From NCBI GenBank assembly GCA_030077755.1, contig JAQJZZ010000002.1:682001-746000 (forward strand): 64,000 bases of DNA, written 5' to 3'. This document shows, piece by piece, positions 45,341 through 56,701 of this stretch; the first letter of the stretch is position 1, and every line of letters begins with the position of its first letter. The notes beneath the pieces were generated by a model. That model made no database searches. It saw nothing but the letters and a program-made list of their open reading frames with translations, and had not been told where the DNA came from. Source of the stretch: Filosporella fistucella (Eukaryota; Ascomycota; Leotiomycetes; Helotiales). The position numbers were made by a program, and so were the translations under genes.

Positions 45341-48300
45341 CGAGGGCAATTCGAGACCTCGGTAGGTCTATTCTTTGTGAGCGCCGTGAATGAGACTGTG
45401 CTTTGGTCGTCGTTATCTTGGCTTTCTTGAAGGGACGCGTCGATGGGATGACGGACGGGCTCGAGTTGGTCGAGGACTCCAAAGCGACTTGGGGAGAGGC
45501 TCCGACGTCGTCGCACAGGATAAAATGCGATTAGATGAGGAATGGCAAAACAGCGCAACGCGATGCGACAATTGATGCAGGAAATTAATGAGAGAAGAAG
45601 AGCTTGGATCAGACACCAGGAGCTCTTGGGAGGTGAGAAGGTTGATAGAGAGAGGCGGCTGAGGAGTCGGGACTGGAGGGTAGCAAGCAGTTGATGGTCA
45701 GGTTTAAGCGAGATTGGAAGTCGATTAGTCACGGGTTGGGGGAACGGTAGGTGAGGTGGTGAGGTTGAGACGAAGTAAAAGAGGGCGAGTGACGATATAA
45801 TGTAATGTAAAGAATGAAAGAATATAATAAAAAAAGATAATTGTGGTGGTTGCGATTGAAAGGGACTTGGAGGTGAGGAACGTTCAAGCCGAGTTTGGAG
45901 TCGAGCAGTAGCTGGAGCAGCCGACAGGTGGAACGGAGCAGAGAACAGGTTGCTCGCTGCTTGATTGATGTCAGGATTGGAATGGAACGGATTAGCTCTC
46001 TTTAATGTTGCCTTAGCTCGCTGAATGGTTAGGTAAAGAAAGTGGATTGGAAGGCACTGCAGTGGAAAGAGCTGGCCGGTGGCTGCAGGTGGATATGAAT
46101 GCTGGATGTACTTGTACTGTAGCTACTGTACTGTACTGCATCGAAAGTACTTTTCGGTAGGTACAAACGATGGAAGCCCAGGTCATCATGCATTGAACAG
46201 GCTCACACTACCTTACAACTATCGCTACTTCAAGAGAACACTACACTACCTCGACTGCTTTCTCGTACAGAGCATGCCCCCTATTGCTGCACTCAATCTC
46301 TTCAGAACAATCTGCTCTGCATTGGACCGGTTTGCTTTCCCCCAAATACTTGACGGCTTCGAGGCCTTTCCGCATTATGCCCAGTCAATACCTGCAATGC
46401 CAGATGTCTCCAACCATTCACAGCAGAATCCTGTTCAGCCACACTTTTGGGGGGAATAGCTACCTCTCGCCTCTCTACCGGACTGCATTTCTGCTCAAGG
46501 GGGGCGAATAACATTAGGCGCCCTGATTTCCTGGCACACCCCCGCCCCCATTTCATCCTATCAAAAGCAATTTATCCCAAATGCAGACGAGACTCGCCCA
46601 GGATGCATGCGACCCCATCCCCATTTCCTCGTTGTCTCTGTTTGCTGCCGTGTCTTGAACGTTACTCTCCATGCCTCGCTCCTCGCGAACCAGTGTAATT
46701 TCAATCGAATGGACGGCAATGCTTCGTGGTAGACATGTACTTACTTGTCTTTGAACTTACTGTGGAAATCTCTTGGAGACTCTGTATCTGCAACTACTTG
46801 CCCCGCATACTGATATCTGATCTTATTCCCGTACAGTACAGGAGTACAGGGCATTGACGACAGAGGTATGGTGTTGGTATTGGAGCGCTCCTTTGCAGGC
46901 TTACTCCGGAGCTTGGATTTGATTCAGTCGCCTCTGGCCTTCCACTGGGCTAGCTGCACATTGGCATAAAAATAGCCAGAACTCTGTGTACCAGTAAGTT
47001 TCTCCTCCTTTGCCTACCCAAACAAGCCTCAACCTGTGTTTGATTTACTTGTACCCGTTGAGCTGGTCAAAAGTATGGATGTTCTAAGCTTTGCCCTGAA
47101 GTCTGAGGTCTGAAGGTCAAAACATCAACCCACCTGGGCGCGTAAAGTTATGGGCTTTTGTGGCCAATGGCGAATCGGTTGCCTGCCGCTCAAAATTCGA
47201 CCTTTTCCCCTGGACCGGGATGAAGCTGGATTGACCTTCAAGTCAGATCTAAGATCTAATTGACTCGGCCTCTAACAATGGCGTTCAATAGGTAAGGTGT
47301 GGTTTCTATTTGTGCTTAATTAAGCCTGGAGGATATCTAAGTTGAGAGATTTCTCTCGTTCAATTCTGTTTTGCCATGTTTGGTTGGAGGCTTTTTTCTG
47401 GTAATGCACATTGAACGCGGGCGCAAGTCCAGGTAGACTTCAAAGAAATGTACCTATTTTGCCAGTTCATAGCCTCCACCGGAGGTTGGCAGGCAGGTTG
47501 CATAATGGGCCCGCTGTCGGAACCATGATCCGCGAGATGACCTTCTAGAAAGTGGATTGACGCGACTTGCAGATGCAGTACTCGTGAATCAAAGTTGCGA
47601 ACTTGCAAGAGTGATTGTTGAGTTCGGTGAGGTTGCCGGGGTTGGAATCGAAGGCTATGGATGTGATGCCGGGTGGAGTCGAAAACAGTAGATATATTCA
47701 GCGATATCCCCTTCCAGAGTTTGCCTTTTATCTGTACGTAATTGCAATCACATATCTAGGCGTTCGTTTTTATATCTGTAGACCCGAGACCTATTTGAGA
47801 TGAATCAATACCATATGTGTGTAAGGAAGACGATATGTTGACTTGTATTGTCATACATCGATATATATATATATATATTGATGACCGCATATTTGTTGTT
47901 TTTGGTGTCCAAACATTCAGACTGAAATACCTGTGCGTTAGCTTGTTAACGTTGTCTCGGGCCGTACCTTCAACCTTTCCTTTCCTTGCCTCGAAGTCTC
48001 CCTTTTCGATGCAGCCGAAAACACCGTCGAATCCCGGCTGCATTGACCTATTTGGCCATTCGAGTGGCACATTTGGGCATTCACGTTCCTGCAAGAGCGG
48101 CACCAAAACTCTTTGTCCAGCTCAAGTTATCGAAGTATATGGGTAGATCACTCTCCATGAAGCAGATGCGAATAAATGTCTTCTACTGAAGATAGGTCTA
48201 AATTAACCAGTATGAAAAGCCAGCGAAAGAGATGCCATCGATTTAATCTTTAAATGTTGACACTCTCAAGCTGCACAGATACAGTGCTGCTTTAAAACCA

Positions 48301-48640
48301 CCAACCCGCCCAAGTCAATCAACCCCGGATTCTGTTATTGGAGCCGACCGAGGCATCTGCCCTGCCACAGATTCACATGCATGACAGTCCAGTGGTACAT
48401 TCTCTCTACCAAACCAAACCACATCGCAATTCTGACGACAGAGTATCCTCCAGACCTTCACTGAATTCAACGACTCAGCTAAAAGATACCGAAGTGTGAT
48501 AGACACCGGAGACTACTTTTTCGCCACTAGATGAGCATTTCCCTACGAAGCCAAGAAATGCAGTAGACAGACGGAACAGACTCTATGACAATGTAGACAA
48601 AGCAAACATAATCTGCGAAGAGCTGCCTCATATCAATACA
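45341..48640. other. Long divergent intergenic region
   Basis: It holds the leader and promoter of the phosphatase gene (-) and of the ABC transporter (+). 45350-46100 is a purine-rich leader-like tract. Frames at 46079-46459 and 46447-46698 look like chance. gtac/tgtac motifs cluster near 46110-46145 and 46830-46850. An (AT)9 microsatellite lies at 47861-47878. No gene or RNA is recognised. Confidence 0.5.
47861..47878. repeat. (AT)9 microsatellite
   Basis: Eighteen uninterrupted alternating A and T, in non-coding sequence about 760 bp upstream of the ABC transporter start. Confidence 0.9.
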
Positions 48641-51183
48641 ATGGCTGCTCAATCAACACTTCGAAGCTCCGCAGACCCGCTGGCCAACCTGTACCTACAA
48701 TACTCCAAGCTCGTACGGGAGCGACTCCGGGGCACTTCGAAAAGTACGAAACTAGTTGGCACACTTCTCCTCGCCCTCTCAATAGTAGCTGGTGGAGCTG
48801 GAGGACGGAAATGGTGGATGAAACAGAAGGCAGAGAAGGAACAGGGCCGACGACTGCTACGAAGGAATTCTGGACTGCGGAATAAAGATGGCTCGAGGGT
48901 GATTTTCGTTCCATACAAAGATACATCTTCCAAGGTTACTATATATCCAACAAAAGCCTTGACTTTTGACGCACACCGACGTTTATTCCTCAATCCTCCT
49001 CGAGCATCCGGCCTCTCTGATGGTACTGCACCACAAATACCCCCGCCTCAGACGAAGCCGGGTCTCAATCTGGCATTTCTGCACCAGTTTTTGAGCTTGT
49101 TAAGTATAATGATACCGAGATGGACAAGCAAGGAGACAGGCTTACTTTTGAGTCATGGAATGTTCCTGATGCTGAGGACATATCTCTCTCTAGTGGTTGC
49201 CAGACTTGACGGAGAGATCGTCCGAGATCTGGTTGCTGGAAATGGCAGATCATTCATATGGGGCATCATCAAGGTATGTATTCTTCGAGGAGGTACTGCA
49301 GAAACCCGGCAGAGCTAATTCTAGCAGTGGTGTGGTATTGGCAGTTTTGCTTCCTACACGAACGCGATGATCAAATTCCTGCAGTCGAAGGTATCGATTG
49401 CCTTCCGCACACGCTTAACAAGGTATATCCACGACTTGTACCTGAATGACAACCTCAACTATTACAAGCTATCCAATTTAGACGGCGGAATTGGGCAAGG
49501 GGCAGATCAATTCATTACACAAGATCTCACACATTTTTGTGCTTCCGCAGCAAGCCTTTATTCTTCGTTGGGGAAACCATTTGTTGATCTTGTGGTATTC
49601 AATTACCAACTATATCGATCACTGGGACCTCTAGCATTAACTGGGCTACTTAGCAACTATTTCTTGACTGCAACCATACTTCGGAAACTATCGCCACCCT
49701 TTGGGAAGTTGAAGGCTGTCGAAGGTCGCAAAGAGGGCGACTTCAGAGGTCTCCATGCCCGTCTCATTGCAAATGCCGAAGAAGTTGCGTTCTACGGCGG
49801 CGCGAGCATGGAAAAGACCTTTCTTGACAAGGAGTTCAAGAGTCTCAAGAAATGGATGGAAGGAATATATACTTTGAAGATTCGCTACAATATCCTGGAA
49901 GACTTTGTTTTGAAATACAGTTGGAGTGCCTACGGCTACCTGCTCAGCTCTTTGCCAGTTTTCTTGCCAGCGTGGGGTGGTCTAGGAGGTATTCAAGAGC
50001 TGGCTGATGTCTCCGTCTCAGGTGGGCGCGAACGTGGCCGTATGAAGGAGTTTATTACCAACAAACGGCTTATGCTCTCGCTCGCAGATGCGGGTGGACG
50101 AATGATGTACTCGATAAAAGACCTGTCCGAATTGGCCGGTTATACCAGTCGAGTATACACTTTGATATCGACATTGCATAGGGTTCATGCAAATGCATAC
50201 TTTCCTCAAAGAGGAACCCATTCAGAACTTTATTCTTTATCTGATGTACAAGGGACAATCCAGAAAGGATTCGATGGAGTACGTCTAGAAAATGTTCCTG
50301 TTGTTGCGCCATCAATCTTTCCACACGGAGGCGAAGAGCTCGTCGACTCTCTTTCCGTGATAGTTCACTCAGGGGAGCATCTTCTGGTAAGTCTTCTTCT
50401 AAATATTGTTGATGGTTTGCTGACGTTTCGTAGATATCTGGGCCTAATGGTGTGGGAAAGAGTGCTGTAGCACGTATTGTCGCCGGTCTCTGGCCGGTCT
50501 ATCGTGGACTGGTTTCTCGTCCACGCAGCATCGGCACAGACGGCATCATGTTCCTCCCTCAGCGGCCTTATCTTAGTGTCGGAACCTTACGTGACCAAGT
50601 CATATACCCCGATAGTGAGATGGAAATGCGTGATCGTGGTCGCCGAGATATTGAATTGAAGCGTGTTCTCGAAGAGGCAAGACTGGGTTACCTCCCAGAC
50701 AGAGAGGGAGGTTGGGATACGAGAAAAGAATGGAAAGACGTCCTGAGTGGCGGTGAGAAGCAGCGAATGGCGATCGCAAGATTATTATACCACGAACCTC
50801 GATATGCATTCATTGACGAAGGTACATCTGCTGTATCTTCCGACGTTGAAGGATTGTTGTACGAGAGATGCAAGGAGAAGGGTATTACCTTGATCACTAT
50901 CAGTACTCGAGCTAGTTTGAAGAGATACCATACCTTCAATCTAACTCTTGGTCTGGGCGATGACGGAAGTGAGTGGGAATGGGAGAGAATCGGCACAGAG
51001 AAGGAGAAGATGGGTGTTGAGCGGGAATTGCAAGAGCTGAGGGAGCGGCTTGCCAAGGTGAAGGAGTGGGAGTCGAGAAGGGAAGAAATCGATGCCGAAT
51101 TGGTTAAGGTCTGGGTTGATGGTGGTGAAGTACTCGAAAGTCCTGCATATGTAGAAGCAGGCGAGGAATCTTCTCCTTCATAA
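48641..51183 (+). CDS. Peroxisomal ABC half-transporter, ABCD/PXA type
   Basis: Predicted exons are 48641-49273, 49328-50386 and 50434-51183 (813 residues). The TM domain carries the ABCD-specific stretches FRTRLTRYIHDLYLNDNLNY and NAEEVAFYGGASMEK (the EAA-like motif), which set peroxisomal fatty-acyl transporters apart from other ABC proteins. The ATPase has Walker A GPNGVGKS (567-574), signature LSGGEKQR (668-675) and Walker B YAFIDEG (Glu about 693). One TM domain plus one ATPase means it must dimerise, in yeast Pxa1 with Pxa2. The predicted role is import of long-chain acyl-CoA into peroxisomes for beta-oxidation. A charged coiled-coil tail follows. It is closer in layout to Pxa1/ABCD1 than to Pxa2, but I could not separate them with certainty. 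Confidence 0.92.
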
Positions 51184-52583
51184 AAGAGATTCGAAAGCAA
51201 ATAGAAATGTTTAAGCATCTGTGCGTGATGAGAGAGCTCGGATAGAAGCTTATGTTGGCTATTTGACCCAAATCTCGGGAAACCTCCAACGGCAAGTGCC
51301 TTCTATGCCCTCACTTTGGAAGATTTCAGAATCTTTTTCAATGTCTGCGGAATCTATGGGATGATACAAAGCTTGGAATTATGCCCGCTCAAACGCCAAC
51401 GAGAGAATCAAGCGATGTGTGACCTGTCGACACCCAAATCTGACTGTAGTTTCTTTTGTTGCACATCGACTTGATATTTATCTATAAAATTGGGACATGA
51501 GTGCTCATGTTGGTGTTTTATGCCTCACTCGTAACTGTGCGGCTTGACAATTTCTGCTGCTAATCGAAAGGTATCTTTATTTGTCAGCCTTCACCTGTAC
51601 CTGCATCTGCAATACCGATGTGACGACCATCTCTTCGATTAATTAATATAAAGCTATACCCGTATGCTCGTGTATAGCTCTCATGAAAATCTTCTTCTCC
51701 TTAGGACACAAAATTCAACGAAGGTTGAGATTCTTAATCAAAACCATGTACCCAAAGCTTGTTCGTTTATATATCCACTCCAGGTCTCGTGTATCACGAC
51801 CGTGGCCCAGTAAACATCCTAGTCGGGTTGATTCGATTTGATTTAGTTGGGAGCAATATTTCCAAACCACAAAGACCATCTCATTCATCCTATAGGATTG
51901 AGTATACCCCTCGCTTGGAACATATGTGTGGACATGCATCATTGCTACGTCAGGATATTCATCGCAGGCATTTCCAACTGCCGTGAGCACACCGTAATAG
52001 ACAATGACGAATTTTTTCACGTAGAAGTCATTCAAGATTTCATAGCAGCTTCCAGCCCGCCTGTTCCACTGATAACAAGTGCCGGGTATGTCACTTCCTG
52101 ATTAAGAATAAATGAGGGGAACAATCTGGCTGAAACCTTTCGTCACATCCACCCGTTTGGTTTTACTATCATCAAGTCTCGCTTTACTTGGGACCTAGAA
52201 GATGAGGCGCTTCGTCTAAATAATCGAGTATAATCGAAACTTCCGAGCCAGTTACAACTCTCGAATTACACACATCTATCTAACAATAGTCACATTCTTA
52301 TTCAGCCGATTTCCCGACGTCTTGAATTGTTGATATTCTTTCATTCGAGAGGTTGCGATATATGAATTCACGATCGCGGCTACATTGACAGATCAAATCA
52401 AGATGATTTATTTATGCTAAGCCAAGCTTTCGATAGGCACAAGCCATAAGAGATATAAATCTCCGCACCGAGTTGGTGGCGTCTGGTTGAACTACTTAAC
52501 AGCTCTCACATCTTCCCTCCCCGAAGCATTTTCTTGTGTCCTATTACTTGCAGAACTTTTAATAAGAGTTTATTCTATTCATC
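51184..52583. other. Intergenic region
   Basis: This is the 3' flank of the ABC transporter and the promoter of the DOMON gene. Frames at 51715-52035 and 51759-52101 overlap on opposite strands and have no recognisable domain. No repeat is seen. Confidence 0.5.
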
Positions 52584-53268
52584 ATGAAGCTCTCTTCTTT
52601 CCTCCCTTGCGCCTTGGCACTCAACGTGGCTGGGCAGGCAGTTGCACCACTCACTGAACCCAAGACTGGAATATCTTTCCAAGCTTTCTCAGATTCAAGT
52701 GCAACATACACTTTTGGAATCGCATTGCCAACTACACCAAGTACTGATTTCATCGGTATAATTATTGGGAAGGGCAAAGGCTGGTCGGGGGTTTCGCTCG
52801 GTGGATCTATGGTCAATAAGTTGCTGCTTGTTGCTTGGCCCAGTGGAACAACAGTTGTATCTTCGTTCCGAAAGACAGCGTATGTTGCGATAGTTATTTC
52901 CCTTGTGCAGTCACTGACTTATCTAAAGTAAGACATCAATGCCTCCTGAGGTTACAGGTGCATTCTCTATGGTCCCAATTGCAGCCGGTACATATGTGAA
53001 CACAACTCACTACACATACACGTTCTTGTGCAAGGGCTGCATTCTCACCGACGGCACCACTTTTGCGAAAGATGCCAAAACCGACTCGCTAGGCTATGCT
53101 TTTAGCACATCTGCTCCAGCAACCCCAGCGAAGAGTAGCAGTTCTCTCTCAAAACATTCATCTCAGGGTCGTTATGCAGGTGGATTTGCCGCTGCGAAAA
53201 GCGACAAGTATGCTACTTGGGCAGCATTGGCAAATGGAACCCTCGCAGCAGTTGCGTATACAGCATAA
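52584..53268 (+). CDS. Secreted DOMON / CDH-cytochrome-like domain protein
   Basis: Predicted exons are 52584-52879 and 52929-53268 (211 residues). The signal peptide ends near residue 19 (...NVAGQAVA). The rest is a single domain of the cellobiose-dehydrogenase cytochrome/DOMON type: ISFQAFSDSSATYTFGIALP, GWSGVSLGGSMVNKLLLVAW, and NTTHYTYTFLCKGCIL with a Cys pair. Such domains carry a b-type haem and pass electrons to partner oxidases. Here no dehydrogenase or membrane cyt-b561 part follows, so it would act as a free extracellular domain. The haem Met/His pair could not be fixed with certainty. The intron joins at gc|gtatgt and ctaaag|t; the other nearby acceptor breaks the frame. Confidence 0.8.
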
Positions 53269-53972
53269 GTCATTCGAGCGCTCACCGAGCCTGGTGAAGG
53301 AACTAGATATGGTAGTTGTCATTTGATGTACATAAGAACAGCTTGGGTGTATATAGCATGCACAAAACAGGACATCTGCTGCTTGATCTAGAATCCCATT
53401 TCCCTATTCACCCCACCAACGTGTGAGAAGGAGTAAGGGAGCTTCAGCGGCAGTGTAGCCAATTCATCCAATCAGGCTGAACAACCTATCCATATTCCCA
53501 CCCCACTCATATCCTTACCTCTCCTGTAAATCCCATATCCTTCTATGCGCACCATTGGCCATATAATTCCCGCAATGCGGCTATACGAGTGCGTCCCTGA
53601 TCGCCAAGGGCTGCAGATTGCGGGGACGAGGGCTGAGCTGAGTAGAGCATGCCAAACACCAGGCTGCACATCAGCCAAGCAATATCCATTTGTTTCCTGC
53701 GCCGGAAGCGGCAGTTTGGCTCACAAACAAGCAATTTTCCATTCCACTTTTTGCTCCAAACGATCGTGGGACGAAGAATTTTCTGGGCCGGCGGCAAAAT
53801 AGACATAATATAGATCTAGGCATGCCCTGGACTGCCCTGGACCGTTCTATTATTTTGGATCTGGTCTGATTGCTTATTTCATCTTATGTTACAAGTAGAG
53901 ATTGTCCGTCTGTTGCTTATTTATTATTATTGAGGGCGTGGAAGTCTTGCGCCTCTGACGACATTACGAAGT
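53269..53972. other. Intergenic region between two secreted-protein genes
   Basis: Frames at 53472-53678, 53543-53806 and 53545-53802 overlap on both strands and show no domain. No repeat is seen. Confidence 0.5.
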
Positions 53973-55215
53973 ATGGGAGGCTTAAGATTATTGGGGTTGG
54001 GTGCCGTATTTTGGTCAGCCATACAGATGGCACATGCGAATGTGACTTTCAAGCCACCGATTAACTGGACGTTGGAGCATGCTGTAGAGGCGGAGTGCAA
54101 GACATGTCCGTATAGTCTTTGCACGAATAAGGCGTGGTATAGTTACAATACGAATGTAACACTGACGTGTTGGACGAAGGGGACGAGTCTTGCGAATGAT
54201 ACGTGAGTGGTTTCGTTTTGGAGCTATAGATACGATAACTGACAGAGTGTGAGGGCTGTAGCCTATGGTTACAGACAAGTGATGAGTGTTATGTCTCTGA
54301 GATGGATTTGAAAACGTGGAATGGAACGTGTGAGTTATTTCGCTCTAATTTGGAAATATAGCTGACGTATGATATAAGTCGAGAAGGATCTTAGCTTCTG
54401 CGGACCAGATTCTCGACAGAAACACCTCACATATGATTCTTCGATAGTAAAATACGATGGAGAGTGTAATATCTGTCCTGATTATGTGAACTGCGAAACG
54501 ATATCGTACCTCGGTCCAGGCACAGAGCTGACAACAACATGTTGGACGGACCTGGGAGAGTCGATACTAAATAATCCGTAAGGCAGCCCAGCTGAAATTT
54601 CTAGCAGGTCTCTAACACCATTATTCAGAACATGGGTAAAAACAACTAACAATTGCTACGTCCCCGAAGCCAATCTCGAAGACCCTGCGAATAAAGACAT
54701 CCTCGACTATTGCGGTCCTATCGGTTTCATACAAGTAAACTACACTGGCGAACTCGACCAATATCTTCCTCCTCAACGCCGCAAAGCAGCTCCACAACCG
54801 ATCCCAATCCCTTCCGAACTCAAAGAACGAAATAAGCAAATGCTCATCAACATCACAGTCGGCGAAGACTGGGCTATCTGCTATACATGCACCAATATCA
54901 CGACTTGCGAAGAAGTGAAACGATATCCGTTTAATCATAGCGTGTTCGCGCAGTGTGGGGTTACTGTAGATACATACACCGGGAATGGCACGGCGGATTT
55001 TACCAGGGCTTTCTGGTATCAGACTACCGATTGGTGTTTCGTGAGGGATGCGGATTTTTTTGAAAGTATTGAGGATTGTGAGTTTTGTGTTCTTTTTTAT
55101 ATTTGGAGATCGATGTGGATGGAGCTAATGAGGGGAAGATGATAGGTTTGCGCCGTGTGATAGGTATACGAAGCCAACGAGGGACACAGTGGAGGAGAAA
55201 GAGGGAAGCACTTAG
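53973..55215 (+). CDS. Secreted Cys-rich protein with three repeated modules
   Basis: Predicted exons are 53973-54202, 54262-54329, 54379-54577, 54629-55077 and 55139-55215 (340 residues). The signal peptide is about 22 residues (MGGLRLLGLG...AHA). Three similar modules follow, each opening with two Cys two residues apart and a third Cys soon after: CKTCPYSLC, CNICPDYVNC and CYTCTNITTC. About 20 residues later comes a Thr-rich Cys block (VTLTCWT, LTTTCWT and a weaker third, VFAQC). Several N-glycosylation sites (NVT, NIT, NGT) are present. I do not recognise a named family; it is probably extracellular. The last two joins were chosen because they are the only ones giving a Cys-rich continuation, so the C-terminus is less certain. 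Confidence 0.68.
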
Positions 55216-55979
55216 TGATTCGGATGAAGGTAAGCTGAAGTGAATGGAATGGGCGTACTGGTTTGCATTGGATGGGAGTCCGTCGATTGGAATAATTTAA
55301 GAAAGCAACAGGAAAAGTGGTTTCTGCATACCCAAAGTTAATGAGATTTTCAAGCTTTGTGTGTATCTCTTCTTCTACTTGTATTTACGCAGCTCTCTGC
55401 TCTCTGATTTTTCCACTTGCCATTGCTTCTATTCATTCAAAAGCTCGAAAGGTGTTTGTGCGTAGAGCGCCCGAATCGCTCAAGGCGCCTGGCACGCAAC
55501 CAATTGTGTGTTAAATCAGCGGATCAGGATACTTCAAAGGAATGCCTGCTTATCATCAGCCCCCAGAATATCCATTGATGGCCGAAGACGAACATACTTG
55601 GATCCACTAGTAGTATTCATGACCAACCAACTTTGTCATTCCAATTCTTTGCTGCACATAGCATGTTCAAGTGGTTTTTTCTGCAGCGTCAGAAATACCT
55701 AGGTACTTTGGTGAAACATTGTCCTACCTTCTTCTCATCTTTCTTTGCCGTTTATTTATGCAAAACCTTGCAATCAGTATTTCACAACTACTGTCAATAT
55801 TAAACAATTTCAGGACAAGCATTTTCCACAGATACATGTATTAACTTCTCATTCTATTCTCCTACTCTCCTCAAACATACTTACCCTTCTTACTTATCTC
55901 TTCCTACACCCTTGAGGTTAGAGCAGTTAGACTGTGAGAAACGGGCCTAGGAGACGGTGCTCCTTGGGCGTCACATCTC
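55216..55979. other. Convergent spacer with one decayed repeat copy
   Basis: Mostly featureless. At 55940-55976 a short stretch (minus strand, GAPSPRPV) resembles the core of the 38-residue repeat in the adjacent small gene but in a different frame, so it is a possible third, decayed copy. Confidence 0.45.
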
Positions 55980-56198
55980 TCAGTTATACTGTTGCTGCAT
56001 CCGCATTCTCTTCCGATCAGCAGGCGGGCTGCGAGGAACAGGTTCAGGAGACGGTGCTCCTTCTCTGTCACCTCGTCCGCTCATGCAGATCATAATTGCA
56101 GATGGTGCTATCTTGCGGTGTCTTTCGCGGTCTGCCGGTGGACTGCGGGGGATTGGTTCAGGAGATGGTGCTCCTTCTCTGTCGCCTCGTTCGCCCAT
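55980..56198 (-). CDS. 72-residue Arg/Pro-rich protein with two 38-residue repeats
   Basis: The ATG at 56198 follows a long A/C-rich leader ending ctctatc, typical of fungal 5' UTRs, which favours it over the upstream in-frame ATG at 56396. The peptide is almost two copies of a 38-residue unit with core GDREGAPSPEP(I/V)PRSPPADR. At DNA level the unit is a 114-bp direct repeat, with few changes in the core. It is strongly charged and likely disordered, with no signal peptide or TM. The function is unknown. The in-frame repeat and low number of disruptive changes support coding, but expression is unproven. Confidence 0.5.
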   Translation of the reverse strand: MGERGDREGAPSPEPIPRSPPADRERHRKIAPSAIMICMSGRGDREGAPSPEPVPRSPPADRKRMRMQQQYN

Positions 56199-56200
56199 GA
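56042..56200. repeat. 114-bp direct repeat (two copies) inside the small Arg/Pro-rich gene
   Basis: ggttcaggaga(c/t)ggtgctc begins near 56041 and again near 56155, followed in both by ttctctgtc(a/g)cctcgt(c/t)cgc. The offset of 114 bp equals 38 codons. Confidence 0.8.
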
Positions 56201-56701
56201 TAGAGATTTGGTTGGTGTTTTGGGTTTGGGTATTTGTTAGTATTTGGATTGGGGGAGGGAGATGATTTGGATGATCAATGTCTGTGTGTGAGTGAGTGTG
56301 CGAGTGATGAGAGAAGATTTTCTTATTGATAGGACTGCTTATAAATGTATGATGAGGTTTTTGTTTTGTGAGTGACGATAACATTGTAGTTGACATAACA
56401 GGCGTGATTCATTGGAAAGAAGGACAATTTCTGTATTTGTTCGGAGTGATTCAGCTTCTCTTTGTGTGGAGACACAAGTATTAAATGTTTCTTTGATAGC
56501 TGTACAATGGCTTTGTCTTATGAGATACTTGGGCAATCGAGACCATTACATCATCTGAGGGACTGATAGAACAAAAGGACTTGAGCAAATGATGCACTGT
56601 TCAAGCAAACATACCCACTTCCCCCATACACTTGTTGAAGTAGGAATGGTGCTCAAGATTTGGTGATCGATGATCCAGTGTTTTAATAGCGAGTTCAATT
56701 C
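56199..56701. other. Upstream region of the Arg/Pro-rich gene
   Basis: This holds the A/C-rich leader (56200-56270 read on the minus strand), a short run of tgtg/gagtg, and the 3' flank of the flavin monooxygenase. No other feature is seen. Confidence 0.5.

Noticed and set aside
46079..46698. Frames of 126 and 83 codons in the 45-48 kb spacer
   Set aside because: They overlap each other and an antisense frame, without domains or introns.
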